From: Salinirubellus salinus
GTDB taxonomy: Archaea; Halobacteriota; Halobacteria; Halobacteriales; Haloarculaceae
Reading direction: 5' to 3'
NCBI RefSeq assembly: GCF_025231485.1
Contig: NZ_CP104003.1
Location: 3,983,960-4,047,959, forward strand
DNA: 64,000 nt
Positions 23,869 to 31,119 of this stretch are shown in pieces. The notes under the pieces were generated by a model. It saw only the letters and a list, made by a program, of their open reading frames with translations. It was not told the origin of the DNA and made no database searches. Position 1 is the first letter of the stretch, and each line of letters opens with the position of its first letter. Both the position numbers and the translations under genes were made by a program.

Positions 23869-24597
23869 TCAGAACGCGGTCCACCCGCCGTCGACGGGGA
23901 TGTTCGCGCCCGTGATGTAGGAGGCCCCGTCGCTCGCGAGGAACGCCGCCAGCGGTGCCACCTCCTCCGGTTCCGCCGGCCGGTCCATCGGCGTGTGTGC
24001 CCGGACGAACTCGTTGAACCGCTCGCTCTCCCAGAGCTCCTCGGTCATCGGCGTCCGGACGTGGCCGGGACAGATGCCGTTGACCCGCACGCCACGAGCG
24101 GCGTAGTCGACCGCCACCTGCTGGGTGAAGTTGACCACGCCGCCCTTCGACGCCGAGTACGAGGCCGCCCCCTTCCCCCCGCGCAGGCCGTAGATGGACT
24201 CGACGTTCACGATACACCCCTCCGTCTCGAGCAGGTGAGGCAGCGCCGCCTTCGAGCCGTGCATCACGCCGTCGAGGTTCGTCCCGAGGACGTCGCGCCA
24301 CTCCTCCAGCGGCATCTCGTCCAGCCGCGTCACGCTCGTGATGCCCGCGTTGTTCACCATCACGTCGAGCCGACCGTGGCGTTCGACGACCCCCTCGACC
24401 AGCGCCTCGACCTGCTCGTACTCGCGCACGTCACACTGGCGGAACTCGCAGCCGACCTCGTCGGCGGTCGCCGTACCGGTCGACTCCGTCCGCCCGCAGA
24501 CGACGACGGTCGCGCCCTGTTCGACGTACTCGGCCGCGATGGCCCGTCCGATACCCGTGGTGCCACCGGTGACGATGGCGACCTTTCCCGAGAGCAT
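23869..24597 (-). CDS. SDR-family NAD(P)-dependent oxidoreductase
   Basis: A classical short-chain dehydrogenase of 242 residues. The Rossmann glycine motif is IVTGGTTGIGRAI (residues 8-20), followed by NNAGITSV, the catalytic Ser in IVNVESIYGLRGG and Tyr/Lys in ASYSASKGG. The closing sequence GASYITGANIPVDGGWTAF is typical of FabG-like members. CGRTES at the end of beta-2 suggests NADP preference. The substrate is not known. It converges on the PNPOx-like gene and is followed upstream by a CBS gene on the same strand. Confidence 0.92.
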   Translation of the reverse strand: MLSGKVAIVTGGTTGIGRAIAAEYVEQGATVVVCGRTESTGTATADEVGCEFRQCDVREYEQVEALVEGVVERHGRLDVMVNNAGITSVTRLDEMPLEEWRDVLGTNLDGVMHGSKAALPHLLETEGCIVNVESIYGLRGGKGAASYSASKGGVVNFTQQVAVDYAARGVRVNGICPGHVRTPMTEELWESERFNEFVRAHTPMDRPAEPEEVAPLAAFLASDGASYITGANIPVDGGWTAF

Positions 24598-24696
24598 ACG
24601 ACGCGCTCGACGGACGGCGGAATAAGCCCGCCCGCCGGGTCCCGGCGACGGGGAACGTTCCGGAGAACGGGACGGTCGGGGTCGCGCCCCGTCGAC

Positions 24697-25125
24697 TCAC
24701 TCCTCGGGTCGGTACTCGCGCGACTGCCACTCGATGACCGTCGCGACGTCCTTCAGCATCTCACCGGCGGTGGCCACCACGTCGTCGAGGGTGGCGATGC
24801 CGACGAGCTTGCCGTCGTCGTTCACGATGGGGATGCGGCGGACGCGCCCTTCGGCCATCGCGGCCGGCAGGTCGATGGCGGTGGCGTCCTCGTGGACCGT
24901 CACCGGGTCCTCCGTCATGATGTCGGCGGCGGTCACGTCCGACAGGTCGTCGTAGTGCCCGACTGCGAGGGCGATGTCACGGTCGGTGACGATGCCGACG
25001 GGTTCCTCGTTCCAGGCGATGACGATGTCGCCCAGCTCCTCCTCCTCCATCATCCGCGCGAGCGCCGGGATCGAGGTGTCTCTGCGTGCCGTCACGACGT
25101 CTACCGCGAGGTTCTTGACTGGCAT
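24697..25125 (-). CDS. Tandem CBS-domain protein
   Basis: The 142-residue protein has two CBS domains (LGDIVIAWNEEPVGIVTDRD and VRRIPIVNDDGKLVGIATLD) and a short helical tail (AGEMLKDVATVIEWQSREY). It starts MPVKNLAVDVVTARRD, close to many archaeal CBS proteins. A minus-strand TATA-like ACAATTAT near 25152-25160 lies about 30 bases before ATG 25125. It shares a 250-base divergent promoter region with the peroxiredoxin gene, which contains a GGAGGAC-C-GTCCTCC palindrome (25217-25231). Confidence 0.85.
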   Translation of the reverse strand: MPVKNLAVDVVTARRDTSIPALARMMEEEELGDIVIAWNEEPVGIVTDRDIALAVGHYDDLSDVTAADIMTEDPVTVHEDATAIDLPAAMAEGRVRRIPIVNDDGKLVGIATLDDVVATAGEMLKDVATVIEWQSREYRPEE

Positions 25126-25216
25126 GGCCGGTCGGAGAAACGTCAACGACACACGATAATTGTCACCTCGAGTACCACGGCGTGGGAACCACCGGCGTGG
25201 TGGCTGAAGAGAACCG

Positions 25217-25231
25217 GGAGGACCGTCCTCC
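25217..25231. promoter_or_regulatory. 15-bp palindrome in the CBS/peroxiredoxin divergent region
   Basis: GGAGGAC and GTCCTCC are perfect 7-bp arms around one base. Lying between two divergent starts (25125 and 25376), it could be an operator or an RNA hairpin in the peroxiredoxin leader. Confidence 0.35.
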
Positions 25232-25375
25232 TGCCGCGACGACGCCGAGACCGGAACGCGGTCGACGACCGACGAGGTCGGTCCGTGCACGCCGCCCACA
25301 CGACCGCAGTGGGGCGGTTGGTCAGGACCGAACGCTAGCTTACCAGCGCCTCTCCCGAAGGGAGGACTACCAGTG

Positions 25376-26056
25376 ATGGAATCCGAAACCACCCACCGAC
25401 AGCCCGGTCTCGGCGACCAGTTCCCCGAACTGACGGTCCAGAGCTCGCACGGCGAACTCTCGCTCCCGGACGCCTACGAGGGCGAGTGGTTCGTGCTGTT
25501 CAGCCACCCCGGTGACTTCACCCCCGTCTGCACGAGCGAGTTCGTCGCCTTCCAGCGGCGACACGACGAGTTCGAGGCGCTCGGTGTGAACCTCGTCGGC
25601 CTCTCGGTCGACCGCGTCCACTCGCACATCGAGTGGGTGACGTGGATCGAGGACGAACTGGACGTCCGGATCGAGTTCCCCATCGTCGCCGACGAGGCGG
25701 GCGACGTCGCGACGCGCCTCGGGATGGTGCACCCAGAGATGGGCGCCAGCACCGTCCGGTCGGTCTACGTCGTCGACCCCGAGGGGACCATCCGGCTCGT
25801 CCTCCAGTACCCGATGGAGATCGGCCGGAACATCGAGGAGATACTCCGGTCGATCAGGGCACTCCAGACGGCCGACGAACACGACGTGGCCGTCCCCGGT
25901 GACTGGCCCGACCACCCCGACTTCGGCGACCGGGTGTTGCTCGAACCGCCGAGCGACGTGGCCTCGGCGGAGGCCCGCCTCGCCGAGGCCGAGGGGGCGG
26001 ACCACGAGTGTCTCGACTGGTGGTTCTGCCTCGAAGACCTCGCAGACCGCGAGTAG
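25376..26056 (+). CDS. Peroxiredoxin (archaeal Prx6/ApTPx type)
   Basis: This 226-residue thiol peroxidase reduces hydrogen peroxide and organic peroxides in the cytoplasm. The peroxidatic cysteine is Cys52 in FSHPGDFTPVCTSEF. The C-terminal arm has Cys212 and Cys218 in HECLDWWFCLED, six residues apart, as in the well-studied archaeal ApTPx enzyme where these act in resolution. The central stretch LVGLSVDRVHSHIEWVTWIE is also diagnostic. ATG 25376 is preferred over the GTG one codon earlier. It is convergent with the SnoaL-like gene at 26080. Confidence 0.93.
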   Translation: MESETTHRQPGLGDQFPELTVQSSHGELSLPDAYEGEWFVLFSHPGDFTPVCTSEFVAFQRRHDEFEALGVNLVGLSVDRVHSHIEWVTWIEDELDVRIEFPIVADEAGDVATRLGMVHPEMGASTVRSVYVVDPEGTIRLVLQYPMEIGRNIEEILRSIRALQTADEHDVAVPGDWPDHPDFGDRVLLEPPSDVASAEARLAEAEGADHECLDWWFCLEDLADRE

Positions 26057-26079
26057 GTCCACCCCCGCCGGCGTCGGTC

Positions 26080-26565
26080 TCAGCGCGCGCTCCCGAGCAG
26101 GTTGAGCAGCACCTTGAACAGCGCGCGTGGTCCGAAGTCCTCGGGCGCGACGCCGAGTTGCTGCAGCATCCCGAACCGGTCGATGGTCTGCCACGACTCG
26201 ACGACGAGACCGTCCTCGTCGAGGCGGTTGACGAACGTTCCACCGATCTCGAGGGTCCGGTCGGTCGGTTTCAGCCCGACGAACTCACCCGTGTGGGTGC
26301 CGGTCATCACCCAGTGTCCCGCGACCGTGTCGTCCTCGACGACGACCGCCTCGAACGTCATCTCGACGTCCGGGAACCCCTCCAGCAGGTCGGCGTGCAT
26401 CTCCCGGTACTCGGCGCGTGTCATCTCCTCGCCGTCCATGTGGCCGACCCAGTCCTCGGCGAACGTCTCGTCGACGTAGTCGAGGTTCTGCTTCTCGTAG
26501 ACCGCCTCGGCGAACCGAGCCGGTCCCGCTCGTAACTCCTCCGTGGTCTGTGGTACGGTGGCCAT
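26080..26565 (-). CDS. SnoaL-like / ester cyclase family protein (paralogue)
   Basis: A 161-residue NTF2-like protein. Features are QNLDYVDETFAEDWVGHMDG, EGFPDVEMTFEAVVVEDDTV, GHWVMTGTHTGEFVGLKPTD and the C-terminal SWQTIDRFGMLQQLGVAPED. The last motif and the T-G-T-H-x-G-x-F/I core match the gene at 19900-20346. Such proteins may be cyclases, isomerases or dehydratases, and nothing in this locus fixes the substrate. An extra 16-residue amphipathic tail (GPRALFKVLLNLLGSAR) could be membrane-associated. Confidence 0.8.
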   Translation of the reverse strand: MATVPQTTEELRAGPARFAEAVYEKQNLDYVDETFAEDWVGHMDGEEMTRAEYREMHADLLEGFPDVEMTFEAVVVEDDTVAGHWVMTGTHTGEFVGLKPTDRTLEIGGTFVNRLDEDGLVVESWQTIDRFGMLQQLGVAPEDFGPRALFKVLLNLLGSAR

Positions 26566-26722
26566 GGCTCTCTCCGGCGCCGCCCTCTCCGAGCCGACGC
26601 CAGGCTGTGAGTCGTCCGTGGGCGGGACTAACCGTATCGCTCGGTGTCACGTCCCGAGAACCGGGACGGCGGCGTCTGCAACGAACGAGGAAGAACGGTC
26701 ACGCCCGGTGCGGAGGGACGGT

Positions 26723-27133
26723 TCAGTACGCGCTCGGCCGCGGGACGCCGAACTGCTCGGGGCGGGCCAGTCGCGAGACGCGCAGTTCGATGCCGCCGTC
26801 GTCGGTGGTGGTGACGTAGAGGTCCTCGACGACCCGGCGGAACTCGCTGGCGTGCTTGCCCGAGCGGCGGATGCGGGTCTGTTCCTCGACCAGCGAGAGT
26901 TCGCTCAGCGTGTCGATCTTCCGGTAGGCCGTGGACTTCGGGAGGTCCACCCGCTCGGAGATCTCCGCGGCGGTCAGCGCCTCCTCGCCGGTCGCCTCGA
27001 GGATGGCCCGGCAGTCGGCGTCCCCGAACGCGTCGAGGAGTGCCTGCATCTCGTCGGCGTCGTCGACACGGCTCACGTCGATGGTGGACTCGGTCTGCTG
27101 GGCGGCGACGAACGCGGACTCTGACTGGCTCAT
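26723..27133 (-). CDS. ArsR-like helix-turn-helix regulator
   Basis: The 136-residue protein carries a winged helix in its middle: LLDAFGDADCRAILEATGEE, LTAAEISERVDLPKSTAYRK (recognition helix) and a wing LVEEQTRIRRSGKHASEFRR. The layout matches the numerous haloarchaeal ArsR-type regulators without metal-binding cysteines. The C-terminal part (VTTTDDGGIELRVSRLARPE) is a small beta extension. A TATA-like box (27188-27198) and a 17-bp palindrome (27212-27228) lie upstream and suggest autoregulation. Confidence 0.82.
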   Translation of the reverse strand: MSQSESAFVAAQQTESTIDVSRVDDADEMQALLDAFGDADCRAILEATGEEALTAAEISERVDLPKSTAYRKIDTLSELSLVEEQTRIRRSGKHASEFRRVVEDLYVTTTDDGGIELRVSRLARPEQFGVPRPSAY

Positions 27134-27187
27134 ACTACGATGGACGGCGGTATCTGGGACGAAACCGTACCCCCGGTAGTCGGGGTG

Positions 27188-27228
27188 GTTTATATATCGG
27201 CGTCGTCCAGAGTCCCAGTGACTGGGAC
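27188..27228. promoter_or_regulatory. Bidirectional TATA-like box and adjacent palindrome
   Basis: GTTTATATATC (27188-27198) can be read in both directions between the minus-strand HTH gene (start 27133) and the plus-strand zinc microprotein gene (start 27274). GTCCCAG-TGA-CTGGGAC at 27212-27228 is a perfect 7-bp inverted repeat, placed near the expected plus-strand transcription start and upstream of the minus-strand box. Confidence 0.5.
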
Positions 27229-27273
27229 GGACCGGCCCCTGTTTTCAGGCGCGACCCACTGGTTCCGGTCGCC

Positions 27274-27417
27274 ATGGAGTGTGCCGACTGCGGGACGTGG
27301 CTCACGAGTGCGGACATCAGCGTCGAGCGCGAGGACCGTCGGACCTACCACTGTGACGAGTGTGACGCGCGCCTGCCGCCGGAGCAGGCCCGGACGGAAC
27401 TGTTCGCGTGGGTGTGA
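27274..27417 (+). CDS. Zinc-ribbon microprotein, 47 aa
   Basis: The sequence begins MECADCGTWLTSADISVERE and continues with YHCDECDARLPPEQA, giving two CxxC knuckles about 25 residues apart, a complete treble-clef or ribbon zinc site. The end is acidic and aromatic (ELFAWV). Haloarchaea encode dozens of such small zinc proteins; some affect motility and biofilm formation, but this one is unstudied as far as I know. It runs towards the Bat-type gene with 22 bases between stops. Confidence 0.7.
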   Translation: MECADCGTWLTSADISVEREDRRTYHCDECDARLPPEQARTELFAWV

Positions 27418-27439
27418 GGACCGGCGGGCGCGGGCGGGC

Positions 27440-28096
27440 TCAGCGACCCCGGCCGAGGACGTCCTCGAGGAGCTTCGTCTCGGCCGCGGCGAGGTGTTCG
27501 CGGAACGTCGAGAGACCGATGCCGAGCGTCTCGGCCACCTCGGTCGCGTTGGCCCGCCGCGGCCGCTCGAAGTAGCCCATCTCGAACGCCGTCTCCAGCA
27601 CCTCGCGCTGTCGGGGCGTCAGTCGGCCCCGGTCGACGAGGACGCTGTCGCTGCCGTCGGGGTCACCGTCACCCGGCGAGCGGACGAACCGGACGATGTC
27701 CACGTCGGGAAAGCGCTCCCTGAGCGCCGCGACGACGGCCCGGAGTTGCTCGTAGTCCGCCGCGTAGAACACGAGCCGCAGCGTCCCCTCGCGCGCCTCG
27801 TACTCGGTGACCGGACAGCCGAACGAACCGAGACACGAGCAGGGACAGGTCGGTGGCTCGTCGGTCGAGAGCCGGTAGCGGTTGACCGGCCCGTGCGAGA
27901 ACAGTCGCGTCACCGGGCCCTCGGGGTCGACCGCGACGTCGGCGGAGAACTCGACGGTGGCTCCCCCGTCGGGCGTCGGTGACCGGGTCCGCCGGACGGT
28001 CTGCACGGTCGCGCCCTCACGCGCCGAGAACTCGACGAGCGGACACAACTCCGGGTCGGTGAACTCCACCGTCGTGCGGATACCGGCGGGAGTCAT
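27440..28096 (-). CDS. Bat-type HTH (bacterio-opsin activator domain) regulator
   Basis: The C-terminal third has the Bat HTH signature: LTPRQREVLETAFEMGYFER, PRRANATEVAETLGIGLSTF, EHLAAAETKLLEDVLG. The N-terminal 150 residues form a sensor-like domain with an unusual cysteine cluster CPCSCLGSFGCP (residues about 86-97), which could bind an iron-sulphur centre or another metal and give redox control. The cysteine-cluster subclass resembles DmsR-type regulators. Targets are unknown. ATG 28096 is the start. Confidence 0.82.
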   Translation of the reverse strand: MTPAGIRTTVEFTDPELCPLVEFSAREGATVQTVRRTRSPTPDGGATVEFSADVAVDPEGPVTRLFSHGPVNRYRLSTDEPPTCPCSCLGSFGCPVTEYEAREGTLRLVFYAADYEQLRAVVAALRERFPDVDIVRFVRSPGDGDPDGSDSVLVDRGRLTPRQREVLETAFEMGYFERPRRANATEVAETLGIGLSTFREHLAAAETKLLEDVLGRGR

Positions 28097-28185
28097 CTCA
28101 ATCGGTCGTTCCTCACCACGTCACTTGAGTCTGTGGGCGCGAGGAGGTCAGAAACGCTCGCTGTCGAGTGAGTTTCTCGAACGTG

Positions 28186-28632
28186 TCACCGACCGACCTC
28201 GACGCGCCGCCCGCTCAACTCCTCCGGGTCGAGGACGTAGAGCCCGACGTCCAGGTCCCGCTCGACCTCGCCCCAGATCTCGAACAGGGGGCGCTTGGCG
28301 TCCCCGTACTGCACGACGTGGTCCACGGTGAGTTCGGACCGTGGAACCTCCCTGAGGTCGCCCGTCGCCACCACGCTCCGGTAGACGTCGCCGTCCTCCT
28401 CGTAGACGACGAGGCGACTCTGTGGCGTGGAGGCGAGGAACCGGCGCTTCTCGCTCTCCGGTGTCGACACGAGGCGGAGGTAGAAACACCGCCCGTCGAC
28501 GTCGTAGCCGTACGAGATGGGGATGGCGTACGGCTCGTCACCCCGCGCGAGCGAGAGCACGCCCGTCTCGTGCCGGCCGAGGAGGCCGTCGACTTCACCG
28601 GCCGACATCTCGGATTCGAGGTCCAGGGTCAT
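28186..28632 (-). CDS. Pyridoxamine 5'-phosphate oxidase-like protein
   Basis: A 148-residue split-barrel flavin protein: AGEVDGLLGRHETGVLSLAR, DEPYAIPISYGYDVDGRCFY, RLVSTPESEKRRFLASTPQS and VYRSVVATGDLREVPRSELT. The pattern P-I-S-Y-G-Y and E-S-E-K-R is typical of haloarchaeal PNPOx-like proteins. Start ATG 28632 is supported by a TATA-like GTTAAGAAC (minus strand, about 28664-28672). That box lies inside a 9-bp inverted repeat (28658-28666 and 28679-28687), which would place a bound repressor over the promoter. Confidence 0.8.
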   Translation of the reverse strand: MTLDLESEMSAGEVDGLLGRHETGVLSLARGDEPYAIPISYGYDVDGRCFYLRLVSTPESEKRRFLASTPQSRLVVYEEDGDVYRSVVATGDLREVPRSELTVDHVVQYGDAKRPLFEIWGEVERDLDVGLYVLDPEELSGRRVEVGR

Positions 28633-28657
28633 GTGCTCGTGTCTCGAAGGCACAATA

Positions 28658-28687
28658 CCGGCGTTCTTAACTGTTGAGGAACGCCGG
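28658..28687. promoter_or_regulatory. 9-bp inverted repeat enclosing a TATA-like box
   Basis: CCGGCGTTC (28658-28666) and GAACGCCGG (28679-28687) are exact reverse complements around 12 bases. The element lies 26-55 bases before the PNPOx start and 17 bases after the CPBP stop, so it could act as operator, as terminator hairpin of the upstream gene, or both. Confidence 0.5.
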
Positions 28688-28703
28688 GCCGGCCCACGTC
28701 GGT

Positions 28704-29552
28704 TCACGTCGGGGTGGCCGCGGACCTGACGAGTCGCCGCGGACCCCAGTAGCCGACGACGACGAGCGTGACGGCTGCCAGCAGGACGACGAACGCGAGA
28801 CTCGCCGGGTCCGACTCGAGGACGGGGAACATCCCCTGTGACCAGTTGAACGTGGTGTGGAACAGGAGCGCCGGGAGGAGGCTCCCACCGGTGTTGTTGT
28901 ACACCCACGTCAGCAGGACCGAGAGCAGGGTGATGGAGACGGCGAACCCGAGGAACGGCCGCTGGTAGTAGATGGTCTCGCCGGGGATGTAGAACAGCGG
29001 AACGTGCCAGAGCGCCCACACGAGCCCGACGGCGACCCCACCGCCGAGCGCGCCGAACCGGGCTTGCACGGGGTCGAGCAGGTAGCCCCGCCAGCCGAAC
29101 TCCTCCTGGACGGGGCCGCCGAGCAGCAGGATGAACACGAACGCGACCGGCAGGACGACCAGTTCGCCCGTCCACGGGAACGACGGCACCGTGTCCGTGA
29201 GGAACGCGACGACGAGTGCACCGCCGACGAGGGCGGGCGAGAGCACGAGCGCGGGGAGGAGCCACCGCGTCGGGAACTCCAGTGACACCGCGCGGGCGAG
29301 CAACCGGCGCGCGCCCCCGAGGCCGCCCGCGTACGTCACGAGCACGAAGGCCGCGACGCTGGGGCCGAACGGTCCCAGTTCGGGGAGGGTCGGGACGCTG
29401 GCGACGAGGCCGGCGTTCTCGAGTGCCTTCGGCACCCAGAACCCCCACGACCACCCGAACGTCAGGGCGAGAAAGAGGACGACGCCGCGCCACCCCGGCG
29501 CCGACTCGGGGTGCTCGTCGGGCGTCGCGGTGTCGGGGGCGTGTCGGGACAT
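28704..29552 (-). CDS. CPBP-family intramembrane metalloprotease
   Basis: The 282-residue polytopic protein (about eight helices) has the CPBP/Abi motifs: the Glu pair and Arg in GPVQEEFGWRGYLL, the first His in VWALWHVPLFY and the second His/Asn in LFHTTFNWSQ. In Rce1-like enzymes these bind zinc or activate water for cleavage of prenylated or other membrane proteins. Some family members give immunity to self-made peptides; no peptide gene is directly adjacent here. Upstream on the same strand is a 50-residue zinc-ribbon gene. Confidence 0.88.
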   Translation of the reverse strand: MSRHAPDTATPDEHPESAPGWRGVVLFLALTFGWSWGFWVPKALENAGLVASVPTLPELGPFGPSVAAFVLVTYAGGLGGARRLLARAVSLEFPTRWLLPALVLSPALVGGALVVAFLTDTVPSFPWTGELVVLPVAFVFILLLGGPVQEEFGWRGYLLDPVQARFGALGGGVAVGLVWALWHVPLFYIPGETIYYQRPFLGFAVSITLLSVLLTWVYNNTGGSLLPALLFHTTFNWSQGMFPVLESDPASLAFVVLLAAVTLVVVGYWGPRRLVRSAATPT

Positions 29553-29615
29553 CTTCCGGGGGGAATCGACTCGCTCGTCGGGTCGGTGTGCCGCCGGGCC
29601 GGTCGCCGTGTCGGG

Positions 29616-29768
29616 TCAGCCGACGGTGAACGCCGCCACCGTCAGGTCGGCCCCACAGACCACGCACCCCTTCTCTACCAGGGCCTGCTTCATGGAGTCG
29701 TTCACCTTCAGGGATTCCTCGCAGACCGGACAGTGGAAGGTGAACTCTTCCTCGACGTGACTCTCCAT
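29616..29768 (-). CDS. Zinc-ribbon microprotein, 50 aa
   Basis: The reverse strand encodes MESHVEEEFTFHCPVCEESL, a helical middle (KVNDSMKQALVEKG) and a second knuckle CVVCGADLTVAAFTVG. CPxC plus CxxC makes one zinc site. The pattern corresponds to what I recall as the haloarchaeal DUF7560 zinc-ribbon family. ATG 29768 is the only sensible start. It is 63 bases upstream of the CPBP protease on the same strand and may be co-transcribed. Confidence 0.75.
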   Translation of the reverse strand: MESHVEEEFTFHCPVCEESLKVNDSMKQALVEKGCVVCGADLTVAAFTVG

Positions 29769-29960
29769 TGCATCCACCTAGACCCCCCTCTCATAAAGTG
29801 TCTCCTCAAGTTCTTGGCTGGTGAGAAAGTGTCACGGCCGTGGCCGGCCGGCGGAGACCGGCCGTGCTCGCGGGTCGACGGACCTGCCTGCTGGCGATTT
29901 CCCGCGCGCTGAGAATCTACGTGCGCCTTCTTGACAGCTCACACTCGACATCCACCACTC

Positions 29961-30104
29961 ATGGAGACCTGTGCCAACTGCGGTCAGTACGTCAGCCCTT
30001 CGTTCGCCCGTGTCTTCGGCGACAACGAGGACGCCGTCCACGCCTGCCCGAACTGCGCGTCGATGCGGACCATCATGGAGGCGGGAGCGGCCGGACGCGT
30101 GTGA
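29961..30104 (+). CDS. Zinc-ribbon microprotein, 47 aa (DUF7563-like)
   Basis: The translation is METCANCGQYVSPSFARVFG, then DNEDAVHACPNCASMRTIME and a short Ala/Gly tail. CANC and CPNC supply four zinc ligands. The core F-A-R-V-F-G-D-N followed by C-P-x-C is what I associate with the DUF7563 family of haloarchaea. ATG 29961 to TGA 30102-30104. It is followed 100 bases later by a membrane-protein gene in the same direction. Confidence 0.75.
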   Translation: METCANCGQYVSPSFARVFGDNEDAVHACPNCASMRTIMEAGAAGRV

Positions 30105-30204
30105 GCGCGTCGACCGCGAGCCGCGATTCTCACGGCTCGCGGCCGGTTCCCGCCGCGTGAGAGCCACCGGCACGATTCACGTCGTCCGTCGAGGAACGAT
30201 ACGT

Positions 30205-30774
30205 ATGAACACGCACGTCGACTCCGAGACCCGGCGCGAGCGGCCGGCCGCCGGCGCGCGCTACCTCCCCCCGTACGGTCCCGTGGACGCCCTGCTCGGG
30301 TACGTCCTGTTCTACCTGGTGGTCGACCGGGTCACCCCGACCGTCGTGGCCGTGGCAGCGGACATCTTCCCGGACGTGGCCCCGTCGGCCGTCCAGTTCG
30401 CACTCGCGGCGTTCCTCTGGTTCGTCCTCGTCGTCACGACCATCGACCAGCTCCGGCGCCAGCTCGCCGCGCTCGGCCTCGGCTCACACGACGAGGTCGA
30501 CCCCGACCCCGCCTCCCGGTCCCCGCCGTCCGAGCCGATGGCCCTCGTCTGCCTGCTCGGGGTGGTGCTCGGCGGTGCCGTCGCGTGGCTGTCGTTCGAC
30601 CGCGGTCTCGAGGCGGTGGTCACGGTCGTCGACTCCCTCGTCCGACTCGACGTGGGCTCCCTGCTCGTCGTCGACCTCGTCGTGTTGCTGGTGTTCTTCG
30701 TCGGCTACGGCGTGGCGACGTGGAGCCTCGACCGCCTCGTCGTCGGCGGCCTCCGGTGGGCGCTCACCGACTGA
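30205..30774 (+). CDS. Four-helix membrane protein, 189 aa
   Basis: Four hydrophobic segments can be seen: VDALLGYVLFYLVVDRVTPT, VQFALAAFLWFVLVVTTIDQ, MALVCLLGVVLGGAVAWLSF and LLVVDLVVLLVFFVGYGVAT. The second and third are separated by a long charged loop (residues about 85-115, with HDEVDPDPASRSPPSEP). The N-terminus is hydrophilic and basic. No family known to me. Start ATG 30205 precedes the first helix by about 25 residues. Confidence 0.65.
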   Translation: MNTHVDSETRRERPAAGARYLPPYGPVDALLGYVLFYLVVDRVTPTVVAVAADIFPDVAPSAVQFALAAFLWFVLVVTTIDQLRRQLAALGLGSHDEVDPDPASRSPPSEPMALVCLLGVVLGGAVAWLSFDRGLEAVVTVVDSLVRLDVGSLLVVDLVVLLVFFVGYGVATWSLDRLVVGGLRWALTD

Positions 30775-30782
30775 CCGGGCGC

Positions 30783-31035
30783 TCAGACGCCGAGGCGCCG
30801 TTCGAACCGCTGGACGCTCTCGTCCGTCCCGGTGAGGACCACCCGTCTCGGCACTGACGTCGGCACCGGCGATGCGGTGGTGCTGGGCGAGCGTCGCGTC
30901 CTCGACGAGCGAGACGATCCCGAGGTCCGGGTTCGCCACCCGAGCGGAGAGGACGATGCTCGCGTTGGTGTCGGCGGCGGCGAGCGCGGTGGCCTCCCGG
31001 ACGCCAGCGTTCACGAGCACGTCATGCGCCTGCTC
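30783..31035 (-). pseudogene. Decayed TrkA-N (RCK) domain gene fragment
   Basis: The minus strand encodes a clear fragment of an NAD-binding TrkA-N domain: VLVNAGVREATALAAADTNA, then SIVLSARVANPDLGIVSLVE and HHRIAGADVSAET. Reading then needs a frame change at about 30838-30845; dropping one base gives VVLTGTDESVQRFERRLGV and a stop at 30783-30785, a sensible C-terminus. The 5' part (Rossmann glycine motif) is missing, and the fragment begins abruptly near 31035. I read it as a truncated, frameshifted remnant of a K+ transport regulator or Kef-type channel such as the intact gene at 55600-56802. Confidence 0.65.
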
Positions 31036-31088
31036 ATGCCGGCGGCTACACCACCCCCGGTAGATACGTTCCGGGTGCCGGCGCGCAC

Positions 31089-31100
31089 GTTTTTTTACAG
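31089..31100 (+). promoter_or_regulatory. TATA-like box of the nucleotidyltransferase gene
   Basis: GTTTTTTTACAG ends about 20 bases before GTG 31120, with the TTTA core at about -25, which supports that start and a leaderless transcript. Confidence 0.5.
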
Positions 31101-31119
31101 TGGGGCGGGAGGTCAAGTC

